Below the pieces are notes generated by a model that was not told the DNA's origin, ran no database searches, and worked only from the letters and a program-made list of their open reading frames with translations. Both the position numbers and the translations under genes were made by a program. 22,497 nt of DNA from a virus. The stretch's first letter is position 1. Every line of letters starts with the position of its first letter. Positions 15,362 to 21,892 of the stretch are shown here, in pieces. The stretch spans positions 1 to 22,497 of the IMG/VR virus record IMGVR_UViG_3300035670_001326; one strand, written 5' to 3'.

Positions 15362-15805
15362 TCACAGAAGTCTACTTACTAACTCCTGTGCCTTCTCACT
15401 TAGTCTGTGCGGGTCACGCTTCATTGCTTTTAGCTCAGTTATAACAAGCTGTCTTGCTTCATCAGCGACCTGCTTGCCTTTTAAGTTATTCTCCATCCAC
15501 AGAAGAAATCTGGCTTGTTCATGTTTGATATATAGATGGTTTGCTATGTTTCGTAAGAAAGGACATACTTTACTGTATCCAACAAGTTCCCATGATACAG
15601 AATCTTGCCAGTTGTCATTCTTACTTTCACGGTAGGTTAAAAAACCACCATGATTTGTTTGCAACATATCAAGTAACATCTTAGAACTAACAGCCATTCC
15701 AATTCTAACTCTTGGTCTGACATAAATACCGTTTGTTACTTGAACATCTAGACAGCCTTCGCCATCAATCAAACCTGCGATATACTTCCAACTTAATCGC
15801 TTCAT
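15362..15805 (-). CDS. Intron-encoded LAGLIDADG homing endonuclease
   Basis: 147 residues. Cuts intronless capsid alleles so that the intron is copied in by repair. Seen: YIAGLIDGEGCL at residues 8-19, a LAGLIDADG motif with the acidic residues (D14, E16) expected to bind metal. Only one motif is present, so the enzyme should act as a dimer. The rest is about right for a single-motif enzyme: VRIGMAVSSKMLLDMLQ, then GGFLTYRESK, and KHEQARFLLWMENNLKGKQV. GGAGG sits four bases upstream of the ATG, but start and ribosome site fold into a hairpin. The gene is not in frame with exon 1, so it is translated on its own. Its C-terminal codons also encode part of the intron core, which limits how that end can change. 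Confidence 0.92.
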   Translation of the reverse strand: MKRLSWKYIAGLIDGEGCLDVQVTNGIYVRPRVRIGMAVSSKMLLDMLQTNHGGFLTYRESKNDNWQDSVSWELVGYSKVCPFLRNIANHLYIKHEQARFLLWMENNLKGKQVADEARQLVITELKAMKRDPHRLSEKAQELVSRLL

Positions 15806-15824
15806 ACACCCTCCACGGTGTGAA
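15801..15824 (-). promoter_or_regulatory. Hairpin hiding the endonuclease ribosome site
   Basis: Minus strand: TTCACACC, loop GTGGAG, then GGTGTATGAA. TTCA pairs with TGAA and CACC with GGTG, with two bases (TA) bulged. The loop holds part of GGAGG and the stem holds the AUG. T4 intron endonucleases are kept silent in early and unspliced transcripts by similar hairpins. The function here is inferred from that precedent. Confidence 0.55.
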
Positions 15825-15921
15825 CTGCATTGTTGGTAATGTCGTGTTCCCTCTGGTTAAGACACCTTACGTTCTTTCCCAGTTATTCAGAGAAGGTTTT
15901 ACATCCCCAAAATTATAGGCT

Positions 15922-15993
15922 AGGGATAAATTTATCCGCATTGGTCTTGTTAACAATGGAGCCACTTCCTCCAGGATATGCTGCTGATGCCAT
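15922..15993 (-). CDS. Major capsid protein, exon 1
   Basis: 24 codons: MASAAYPGGSGSIVNKTNAD then KFIP. The start ATG at 15993 has AAGGA seven bases upstream. Reading on without splicing gives S-L-stop, a 26-residue peptide, so the exon is meaningful only when joined to exon 2. The junction is CCT/GAA, giving FIP-EIWSDE, a sequence expected near the N-terminus of many phage coat proteins. The last exon bases AUCCCU also form the 5' strand of intron helix P1. Confidence 0.9.
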
Positions 15994-16016
15994 TTTAAAT
16001 TCCTTAAAAGTTTAGG

Positions 16017-16799
16017 TTATCTAACCCTATTCTCGTTATAGGCTGCCATGATGTCATCTTGTAAAGCCATATAACGCTCAGGGTCTGTCATTTGTAGTCG
16101 AATAAGATCTGCTCGACGATAAATTTTCTTGCTCGCTTCACCAGTAGCACCATCGACTGCTACCGTAGCTGCTTTCAGTGTTTGAGTACGTTGATCCTGT
16201 AGTTGCTGTGCTGCTTGCTGAACAGTTTCCTGCTTAGCTTTCTTCAATGCTTTGAAGTTAGACAACAACTCATTAGCGGAATCAAAGTCAAACTGTTTAT
16301 CTGCTGCTAGGTACAATCTTTGACGTACAGGTGACTCATTCACCCAGGTAGCAAACTCAGGATCAGCAATGACCTGTGTATAATCTGGATGCGATTGAGC
16401 TAGCCTGTTTGCAGTTTGCATCCTTGCCATTTGTGCCGCAGCTTGTTGAGCTTGGACAACTGCTGGATGGGATTCAACTGCTTTGTTAACTGCCTTAACA
16501 GGATCGGCAAAAAAGTCAGTATCATCTTCGATAGCTTTAACAGGTTGATCCTGCGGTGTGATTTGCCTCTTGATGAGTTCATCAGCTAACTTACGAACTT
16601 CTCCAACTTCTTGTGCTTGACGACCAATAAGCTTTTCAGCCTCTTGATGCATCTTTATGATGTCATCTAACGATTTACCCTTGTACTTCTCAGGGATCGT
16701 AGGTTCTTCCTGAGTTGGTGCTGTTTCAGTCTTAGCCTCTACAGCTTGAAATTCATCATTACCTACTTCTTCATCTAGAGATTCTACAAATTCAGCCAT
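16017..16799 (-). CDS. Capsid scaffolding protein
   Basis: 260 residues. Guides assembly of the procapsid and leaves before or during packaging. Seen: an acidic N-terminus (FVESLDEEVGNDEFQAVEAK), then PEKYKGKSLDDIIKMHQEAE and KLIGRQAQEVGEVRKLADEL, a helical motif characteristic of podoviral scaffold proteins. A long Gln/Ala-rich coiled coil runs through about residues 110-215, and a basic helical C-terminus ends DIMAAYNENRVR, the usual coat-binding end. No cysteines and no hydrophobic core. It lies immediately upstream of the MCP start and follows a good ribosome site (AGGAG, six bases before ATG). Confidence 0.88.
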   Translation of the reverse strand: MAEFVESLDEEVGNDEFQAVEAKTETAPTQEEPTIPEKYKGKSLDDIIKMHQEAEKLIGRQAQEVGEVRKLADELIKRQITPQDQPVKAIEDDTDFFADPVKAVNKAVESHPAVVQAQQAAAQMARMQTANRLAQSHPDYTQVIADPEFATWVNESPVRQRLYLAADKQFDFDSANELLSNFKALKKAKQETVQQAAQQLQDQRTQTLKAATVAVDGATGEASKKIYRRADLIRLQMTDPERYMALQDDIMAAYNENRVR

Positions 16800-16855
16800 C
16801 TGCTTCTCCTAGTCGGGTATAACCCAATTGTTAGGAATTAAAAGGAAAGTCTAAG

Positions 16856-17095
16856 TTATCCCTCATAGTAGGACTTAGACGCTGCTACGTTTGCTGCCTG
16901 TTCATGAACTGTTGCCCATCGATCATAAGCAGTTGGAAAAGCACCTGTGATGCCTTCCAATTTACTCCTAGGAGCTGCTAACTTACGATGTGCTAACAAA
17001 TCACAGTACGGGCACTGCACACTACTTACGGAACTATCAACGAAGTGTTCGCTTACGTGATGGTTCCCACATTCAAAATCATTTAGTATCCTCAT
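16856..17095 (-). CDS. Small zinc-ribbon protein, FmdB-like
   Basis: 79 residues. Seen: MRILNDFECGNHHVSEHFVD, with the first zinc ligand at C9 and nearby histidines, then VQCPYCDLLAHRKLAAPRSK, giving the second knuckle. The rest is helical and Ala-rich (AYDRWATVHEQAANVAASK). Proteins with an FmdB-type N-terminus are common next to phage head genes; role unknown. It overlaps the preceding gene by 17 nt and is followed by the scaffold gene, so it belongs to the head operon. Confidence 0.75.
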   Translation of the reverse strand: MRILNDFECGNHHVSEHFVDSSVSSVQCPYCDLLAHRKLAAPRSKLEGITGAFPTAYDRWATVHEQAANVAASKSYYEG

Positions 17096-17324
17096 TGACT
17101 AAATCCTCATAGGCTTTTTCCCAAACTTCATGCATTGTTAGGAGCCAATCTAAAGCTTTTAGTTGACCTTTACGTTCTTGTAGTTCTTCACCACTAGAGA
17201 TGGTGTTTATGTCCGCTACTGCATCTCGGTACTCTTTAGCGTCTTCTAATAAAGTTTTCCATCCAGGATGACTCATTAGGTCGAATCGCTCTTCGTAGTA
17301 CTTTAATAACTTTGTAGTATCCAT
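17079..17324 (-). CDS. Small helical phage protein, first gene of the head operon
   Basis: 81 residues, charged and helical: MDTTKLLKYYEERFDLMSHP, then GWKTLLEDAKEYRDAV and QLKALDWLLTMHEVWEKAYE. The pattern HPGW..LLEDA..Y is one I recall from phage hypothetical proteins near the scaffold. No cysteine and no membrane span. It has no Shine-Dalgarno sequence before ATG 17324. The -10 element ends only seven bases upstream, so its transcript probably starts at or next to the ATG and may be translated leaderless. Function unknown. Confidence 0.75.
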   Translation of the reverse strand: MDTTKLLKYYEERFDLMSHPGWKTLLEDAKEYRDAVADINTISSGEELQERKGQLKALDWLLTMHEVWEKAYEDLVNEDTK

Positions 17325-17331
17325 TGTTGTT

Positions 17332-17360
17332 ATTTTACCACATCTTTATGAATTTGTCAA
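17332..17360 (-). promoter_or_regulatory. Sigma70-type promoter for the head genes
   Basis: Minus strand: TTGACA (17360-17355), a 17-base spacer, TAAAAT (17337-17332). The -35 is a perfect consensus, the -10 matches 5 of 6, and the spacing is ideal. A second TTGACA lies 23 bases upstream at 17383-17378, overlapping the stop of the previous gene. The expected start site falls within a base or two of the ATG at 17324. Confidence 0.85.
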
Positions 17361-17379
17361 GCATGTTTCAATGCTTTTG

Positions 17380-17706
17380 TCAAGATATTTTAGAAATTTG
17401 TGATGTAGTCAACATAGTTACCTGATCAGTGGTTAAAGTAGCTACAATGTCAGGTAACTCTATAGCCTCTACAATCTGTAGTTCAGTCTGCCAAGCACTC
17501 TCTACCCAAGTCCTGCTCTCGTGCTGCCAGTTCCACTGATAACCTGCTCTGTCTGCTGGCTTAGGGTCTCTTACGACCCATTCCCAGTTTAACCATACAA
17601 GTTCCTTGCCTTCAGGGATGTCTGTCGGTGGTGATGGAGCCTGTTGCCAGCCCTCTGTGCCGTCTGTCTCTTGTGATGGGATAGACCCGTTTTTAGTCCA
17701 GTACAT
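17380..17706 (-). CDS. Tail-fibre accessory-type protein
   Basis: 108 residues. Starts MYWTKNGSIPSQETDGTEGW and continues with a Trp-rich middle (LVWLNWEWVVRDPKPADR, then YQWNWQHESRTWVES) and a Thr-rich end with LTTDQV and LTTSQI, a repeat type seen in phage fibre-linked proteins. Position directly after the LamG-domain protein suggests an assembly or accessory role. No family recognised with certainty; the fibre link rests on context and composition. Confidence 0.55.
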   Translation of the reverse strand: MYWTKNGSIPSQETDGTEGWQQAPSPPTDIPEGKELVWLNWEWVVRDPKPADRAGYQWNWQHESRTWVESAWQTELQIVEAIELPDIVATLTTDQVTMLTTSQISKIS

Positions 17707-17715
17707 ATCTATCCT

Positions 17716-19686
17716 TTAAAACGTGGGAAACGCTGCTGTTGGTGCGGTGAAGTTGCTGGTGTAGCGAGCGTAGTTAGTAACCCTAACATCCTGCATATAC
17801 GCATTAGCAACGCTTCCACCTGTTCTATCTGCACCAACGTACATTGAATTGGTTTGGTTAAAGTCTGTGCTTACCGTACCTGTCCCGTCATTGGTTCCGT
17901 TGATGTAAATCTTCGTCTGATTGGTGCTTGTGCCTTCCCTCACCACAGCAATATGCGTCCACGTTGTTGCGGACACCGTCCCTGTAGATGTGATAGTAGA
18001 AGAGCCGTATGTAAACACAACTTGATTACTGCTGTTAAGTGATACCAACCATCCTGTTGTGCCAGTACCTTTACCGACAAGACCGTAGGTTCCAGAGGAG
18101 TTTCTATAAACCCACAATTCAATCGTGAACTTGCCTGTGCCAATTCTTTGCGGAGGTTGATCCGGTATAAGCAGCCAGTCACCAGTACCGTCAAACGAAA
18201 TACTACTCCCACCCCACTTGCTCTGTATCGTACTTATCTGAGCATTGCCCACCGTCTCCAGATCATTCTTGCTAGTAGCATCGTAAATGCCACCATTAGT
18301 GTAGTTGAGGAGGAGGACTACATTTGTTGTTGATGTTGGTGGCTCAGTTGGAACTGAAATACTTTCAGCCGTTCCGTTTGTATATTTCAAGCCGCTAATA
18401 TAACCATTCATTACATTGGCTGCACCACGGTCAGCACCTATATAAAGCGTATCTGTTTGGTTAAAGTCTGTTGAAACAGTCGCCGTAGCAGAACTAACCC
18501 CATTTATATATAGTTGGAAACCATTGGTTGATGTATTAGTTCTTACCGCTGCAATATGCGTCCACGCAGACGCAGGTATTGTGGTTGTTGTATCAACGTT
18601 TGTTGTTCCGTGAGTAAACCTCAATATATTTGTTGAAGTTACCTGCAACACAAACCCTGTTGAAGCACCTCCTTTGGCTATAATTGAATGGGCGGCTCCA
18701 GAGGCATTTCTATAAATCCACCCTTGAATAGTAAAAGCGTTAGTACCGAACCTCAAGTTAGAATTATCCGCAACACTCAAATAATCCCCGCTCCCATCGA
18801 AATACCCTGACCCACCATAAGTCGCAGCAGACCAGCTTGAGGTGGGGTTGAATGGGGAGAAGGCTTGTACGGAGGGAGAGCCTGTGACGGTAAGTGCGTA
18901 GTTGTTAGTGCTGCTGTCTTTGAAGCGGTTGGATTGACATGTAAGAAGAACTGTCCCAGATACAGCGGTTAACGGTGAAGTTGGAACCGTGTAAGTTGAT
19001 CCGGTATATAAAGCCGTTCCTTTGATTATCCTAAGATTAGATATATACCCAGCTAAAGGGTCTGATGTAGTAATACCATTAGCCATAATACCCGGTCTAT
19101 TTGCCGGACATAAATAATTGGTTGAGTCCCCTGTATAGTCGTTACCAACTTTATTACCATTTAGATATAACTTTGTAGTAGTACCAGACCTTGCTAGAGC
19201 TATATGGTTCCACGCATTAACAGTTGGTACGGTGCTATTGGTAATCCTTACCGCAGAATTTGTAAAATATTGCAGTGTTGAATTGCTTACATATATTGCT
19301 GGATAAGCTCCTTGTGTTCCTGCTGGTCTAAAATCAAAAAAGTTATTGACAGTAGCAGTAAGCGATGTTGGATAAAGCCACATCTCAATAGTGAAATCAC
19401 CAGTACCCAATGCTAAATTTGAATCGCTTACTACATTTAAATACTGCCCACTTCCCGAAAAATAATTCCCCCACCCCGTCTGCGAGAACGGTGAGAACGT
19501 ACCTTGTGTGGTGTTGCCGTTGCGGGTGATGGTGAAGTTATTGGTAGAACCATCTAAGAACGTATTGTTCTGTGCGCCATTCGTGCCGTTGCCAGGAAGC
19601 AATAGCGTGGTGTATGGATAGTAAGGGTCTGCTGTGACTCCACCTGAAAAGATGGAGGCAATCATTGCTGTTAAGTTACCAGCCAT
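17716..19686 (-). CDS. Virion protein with three LamG/concanavalin-type domains
   Basis: 656 residues. Three copies of a beta-sandwich lectin-like domain (LamG type) are visible at about 45-245, 255-460 and 465-656. Shared motifs: DGSTNN or DSSTNN near the start, TGDFTIEMWLYP or TNAFTIQGWIYR or TGKFTIELWVYR, and TWTHIAVVR or AWNHIALAR. In copies 2 and 3, a strongly similar end STDFNQT..(L/M)Y(I/V)GADR is present. Domains of this type bind carbohydrate or host surface in many phages, and their number often varies by recombination. It lies between fibre-like genes upstream and a small accessory gene downstream, so a host-adhesion role on the virion is likely. Its stop is followed almost at once by the next gene. 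No catalytic motif. Confidence 0.82.
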   Translation of the reverse strand: MAGNLTAMIASIFSGGVTADPYYPYTTLLLPGNGTNGAQNNTFLDGSTNNFTITRNGNTTQGTFSPFSQTGWGNYFSGSGQYLNVVSDSNLALGTGDFTIEMWLYPTSLTATVNNFFDFRPAGTQGAYPAIYVSNSTLQYFTNSAVRITNSTVPTVNAWNHIALARSGTTTKLYLNGNKVGNDYTGDSTNYLCPANRPGIMANGITTSDPLAGYISNLRIIKGTALYTGSTYTVPTSPLTAVSGTVLLTCQSNRFKDSSTNNYALTVTGSPSVQAFSPFNPTSSWSAATYGGSGYFDGSGDYLSVADNSNLRFGTNAFTIQGWIYRNASGAAHSIIAKGGASTGFVLQVTSTNILRFTHGTTNVDTTTTIPASAWTHIAAVRTNTSTNGFQLYINGVSSATATVSTDFNQTDTLYIGADRGAANVMNGYISGLKYTNGTAESISVPTEPPTSTTNVVLLLNYTNGGIYDATSKNDLETVGNAQISTIQSKWGGSSISFDGTGDWLLIPDQPPQRIGTGKFTIELWVYRNSSGTYGLVGKGTGTTGWLVSLNSSNQVVFTYGSSTITSTGTVSATTWTHIAVVREGTSTNQTKIYINGTNDGTGTVSTDFNQTNSMYVGADRTGGSVANAYMQDVRVTNYARYTSNFTAPTAAFPTF

Positions 19687-19687
19687 A

Positions 19688-20125
19688 TCAAGTCACTCCT
19701 GGCCCAGTTACCCACCAAGTATCTGTAGCAACCTTGATAAGTGAAGCCATACCTTTAGTGGCTACTGTACGGTTTCCAGTGGCTCCGTTAGCTAGTTGAA
19801 ACGTTACACCAGCACCGGAGATAGTTAAGTTACCACTGTTGTTGTTCAACACCAAAATAACCGTACCCGTTGGAAACGCAACGGAAGCATTGGTAGGTAC
19901 TGTTAACGTTGCTGTAGAGCCGCTAGTAAAATACACATGATCACCAGCATCAGACAATACTAATGTATATGTAGAACCTGTTTGACTATTTTGAGGTGCT
20001 CCTAAATAACCTAATGTTTCATCAGCATCAGGTAAAGTTGTTGTACGACTACTATTTGTATTGGCAGATTGCAGCGTATGTGATCCTGTACCGCTGGAAT
20101 TGCCTTTAACAATAATGGAACTCAT
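19688..20125 (-). CDS. Small beta-rich fibre-like protein
   Basis: 145 residues from ATG 20125, which has AGGAG five bases upstream; the frame runs to a TTG at 20155 that overlaps the previous gene and lacks a site. Seen: MSSIIVKGNSSGTGSHTLQS, a Thr/Ser-rich stretch with TTTLPDADETLGYLG, then GDHVYFTSGSTATLTVPTNA and VILVLNNNSGNLTISGAGVT, and a hydrophobic end KVATDTWWVTGPGVT. Repeating short strands with Gly turns fit a trimeric fibre or spike end domain, and the DADETLGYL motif is one I know from fibre proteins of aquatic phages. Sits between two fibre-type genes; probably part of the same appendage. Confidence 0.65.
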   Translation of the reverse strand: MSSIIVKGNSSGTGSHTLQSANTNSSRTTTLPDADETLGYLGAPQNSQTGSTYTLVLSDAGDHVYFTSGSTATLTVPTNASVAFPTGTVILVLNNNSGNLTISGAGVTFQLANGATGNRTVATKGMASLIKVATDTWWVTGPGVT

Positions 20126-20133
20126 GTTTTCTC

Positions 20134-21327
20134 CTAAAAACCAAGAACAACCCAACGCTCATCTGTTCCTACAGTTACTGAGACATTTGAGTTAATTGTT
20201 ACAGGACCAACGCTTAATCCGTTGTAACCGTCTGTTATTGTATAGTTAGATGATATGGTTCGTAGGTTTTCTAATATTGTACTAGAACCTCCTCCACCAC
20301 CGCCGGTAGCAGTTAATGTACCGGATGACAAAGATAAACCAGAACCAACAGTAACATTACTAAAACCACCAGTACCGTTATTAGCTAGTAACTGTGCTGA
20401 AGTTCCTGTTGTTGCGGGAGCATAATCAGTTGATGCCGTAGCAGTTGTAAAACCAGAACCATTACCTTTTAGAATACCATTAAGTGTTGTGGTTACTGCT
20501 AATGTACCAGAGCTAGTTACTGGCGATCCTGAAACAGAAAAGCCAGTTGGCATCGTTAAAGCAACACTTGTTACTGTACCTGATCCACCACCGCCTGTAC
20601 CGTTTGCTGCTGATGTGATACGACCTTGTGCATCAACAGTGATATTAGCGTTAGTGTATGAACCTGCTGTAACCGCTGTGTTTGCTAAATTAAGGGTTCT
20701 GTTAGCGGACAAATCACCACCACCAGATAGGCCAGTACCAGCAGTGATAGTCCTTGACGTTGATACATAACCTGCTGTAGCGTGGTTACCCCATCCATAA
20801 GCAGTATTCCAATTACTTATGTTTGTAGATGTGATACCAGCAGCAGCACTAGCAGTAAATACAGGATCTGTTTCTGATGTTAGATAAGTTGATGTATCTA
20901 GTGTCCATGTATTTGTTGCTGTTTTCTTTAACAATCCAGAAGTACCAGCTAAGCCAGCAATTGCTGTTAAATCAGCATCTAAAGGTTGATAGGTTGTTGC
21001 TGCTGTTGCTGATGTAAGATAACCTGCTGAAGCATGATTACCCCAGCTATAAGCAGTATCCCAATCAGTTTGCTTTGATGTGGTCGGTATTCCATAACCA
21101 GCTGTATACGATACTGCTAACGTACCTGCTGATGTTACTGGTGATCCTGTTACAGTTAATCCAGTAGGTACTGACATAGCTACTGATGTTACTGTACCGT
21201 TACCTGACAAAGCAGCAATGTCGCTTAATGTTGTTTTTACCGTATTACCACTCTGTACAATAGGTACAACTTCAGTACCAGCCAGTGCTGATGCATTTGA
21301 TAGTGCTGAGATCTTTATATCAGCCAT
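20134..21327 (-). CDS. Tail-fibre-type repeat protein
   Basis: 397 residues. N-terminus MADIKISALSNASALAGTEV then VPIVQSGNTVKTTLSDIAAL, a common start of phage fibres and head fibres. Two internal repeats are visible: TDWDTAYSWGNHASAGYLTS at 87-106 against SNWNTAYGWGNHATAGYVST at 171-190, and VTSVAMSVPTGLTVTGSPVT at 46-65 against VTSVALTMPTGFSVSGSPVT at 252-271. The C-terminal motif NYTITDGYNGLSVGPVTINS is widely shared among aquatic phage fibres. Beta-structured and Gly/Ser/Thr-rich throughout, with no membrane span. The protein probably forms part of a trimeric fibre. It starts two bases after the collagen-repeat gene ends, so the two are likely co-translated. Confidence 0.75.
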   Translation of the reverse strand: MADIKISALSNASALAGTEVVPIVQSGNTVKTTLSDIAALSGNGTVTSVAMSVPTGLTVTGSPVTSAGTLAVSYTAGYGIPTTSKQTDWDTAYSWGNHASAGYLTSATAATTYQPLDADLTAIAGLAGTSGLLKKTATNTWTLDTSTYLTSETDPVFTASAAAGITSTNISNWNTAYGWGNHATAGYVSTSRTITAGTGLSGGGDLSANRTLNLANTAVTAGSYTNANITVDAQGRITSAANGTGGGGSGTVTSVALTMPTGFSVSGSPVTSSGTLAVTTTLNGILKGNGSGFTTATASTDYAPATTGTSAQLLANNGTGGFSNVTVGSGLSLSSGTLTATGGGGGGSSTILENLRTISSNYTITDGYNGLSVGPVTINSNVSVTVGTDERWVVLGF

Positions 21328-21329
21328 GT

Positions 21330-21890
21330 CTACTCCAAGATAATATAGTCACCAGCTTCTGTGGTGATGAGGTTACCGTTTTCAGTAGCTAAAACAGGAA
21401 CAACACTAATCCAATCAAGTAAGTAGTTAAACGATGCTTTCTTCCATTGTCCGTTTTGTCTGACAACAAAATATTCAGGTACTGTATCAGGAGATGCGTC
21501 AGGTAAACTATCTAGTCCAAACTGCTGTGTATTCTGAATGTATATGTTGTCTTTAGACTTAGAGGTCTGTGGTAACTCACCAGCACTGACTTCAATGCCA
21601 TTAGACAGTTTAAGTACCAGTGAGTTGTCAATGTCAATGTAAGCATCAACAACAGATACACCATCCTTACCTGCTTTACCGTCCTTACCATCTTTACCAT
21701 CAACACCATCTCTACCATCTTTTCCTGGTAGTCCGTCTTTACCAGGATTACCTTTTTCACCTCTTGGACCTTGTTTACCTTGTGGTCCTTCCAGCTTAAT
21801 GATGGTATCTGCTTTGGAGTCTAACTCACTTACTTTCTTCTTTAGCTTACCAACAACAGCAGCGAGCTGTAGTAGCTTTTCCTCATCCAT
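21330..21890 (-). CDS. Collagen-repeat virion protein
   Basis: 186 residues. Seen: an N-terminal helix, likely a coiled-coil trimeriser (MDEEKLLQLAAVVGKLKKKV), then 15 uninterrupted Gly-X-Y triplets from residue 35 to 79 (GPQGKQGPRGEKGNPGKDG..., many with Lys and Asp). A globular tail follows with ISVVPVLATENGNLITTEAG at the end. Collagen-like triplets in phages form trimeric rods in fibres or surface spikes. The protein lies directly between the portal and a fibre-type protein, so it is likely a connector or shaft of the same appendage. The Gly-X-Y array is encoded by a non-identical DNA repeat at about 21654-21788. Confidence 0.85.
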   Translation of the reverse strand: MDEEKLLQLAAVVGKLKKKVSELDSKADTIIKLEGPQGKQGPRGEKGNPGKDGLPGKDGRDGVDGKDGKDGKAGKDGVSVVDAYIDIDNSLVLKLSNGIEVSAGELPQTSKSKDNIYIQNTQQFGLDSLPDASPDTVPEYFVVRQNGQWKKASFNYLLDWISVVPVLATENGNLITTEAGDYIILE

Positions 21891-21892
21891 GA

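Larger units (their letters stand above)
15330..15921 (-). ncRNA. Group I self-splicing intron in the major capsid gene
   Basis: 592 nt. On the minus strand I can pair: P1, exon AUCCCU (15927-15922) with GGGGAU (15908-15903), with the conserved U.G at the splice site; P10, exon 2 GAAAUU (15329-15324) with AAUUUU (15914-15909); P3, CCUUCUC (15896-15890) with GAGAAGG (15397-15391); P4, CUGG (15882-15879) with CCAG (15856-15853); P5, UAAG/CUUA (15869-15858); P6, GGGAACACG (15851-15843) with CGUGACCC (15418-15411); P7, GACUA (15405-15401) with UAGUC (15356-15352); P8, CACAGGAGU (15390-15382) with ACUUCUGUG (15371-15363); P9, AAUAUCU/AGAUAUU (15349-15332). The last intron base is G (15330). The order P3-P4-P5-P6-P7-P3'-P8-P7'-P9 is canonical. 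The endonuclease gene is inserted in the P6 region, and P6', the P7 5' strand, P3' and P8 lie within its coding frame. Splicing is predicted, not tested. Confidence 0.93.

Noticed and set aside
15282-15993. Intein or ribosomal frameshift as the cause of the split capsid gene
   Set aside because: The unspliced frame stops after two codons past exon 1, there are no intein protein motifs, and the intervening DNA folds as a complete group I RNA with matching P1 and P10.
16800-16855. Small GGGT/ACCC hairpin before the scaffold gene as terminator or promoter
   Set aside because: The stem is only four pairs and is followed by no U run; no good -35/-10 pair is visible. The stretch holds just the scaffold ribosome site.
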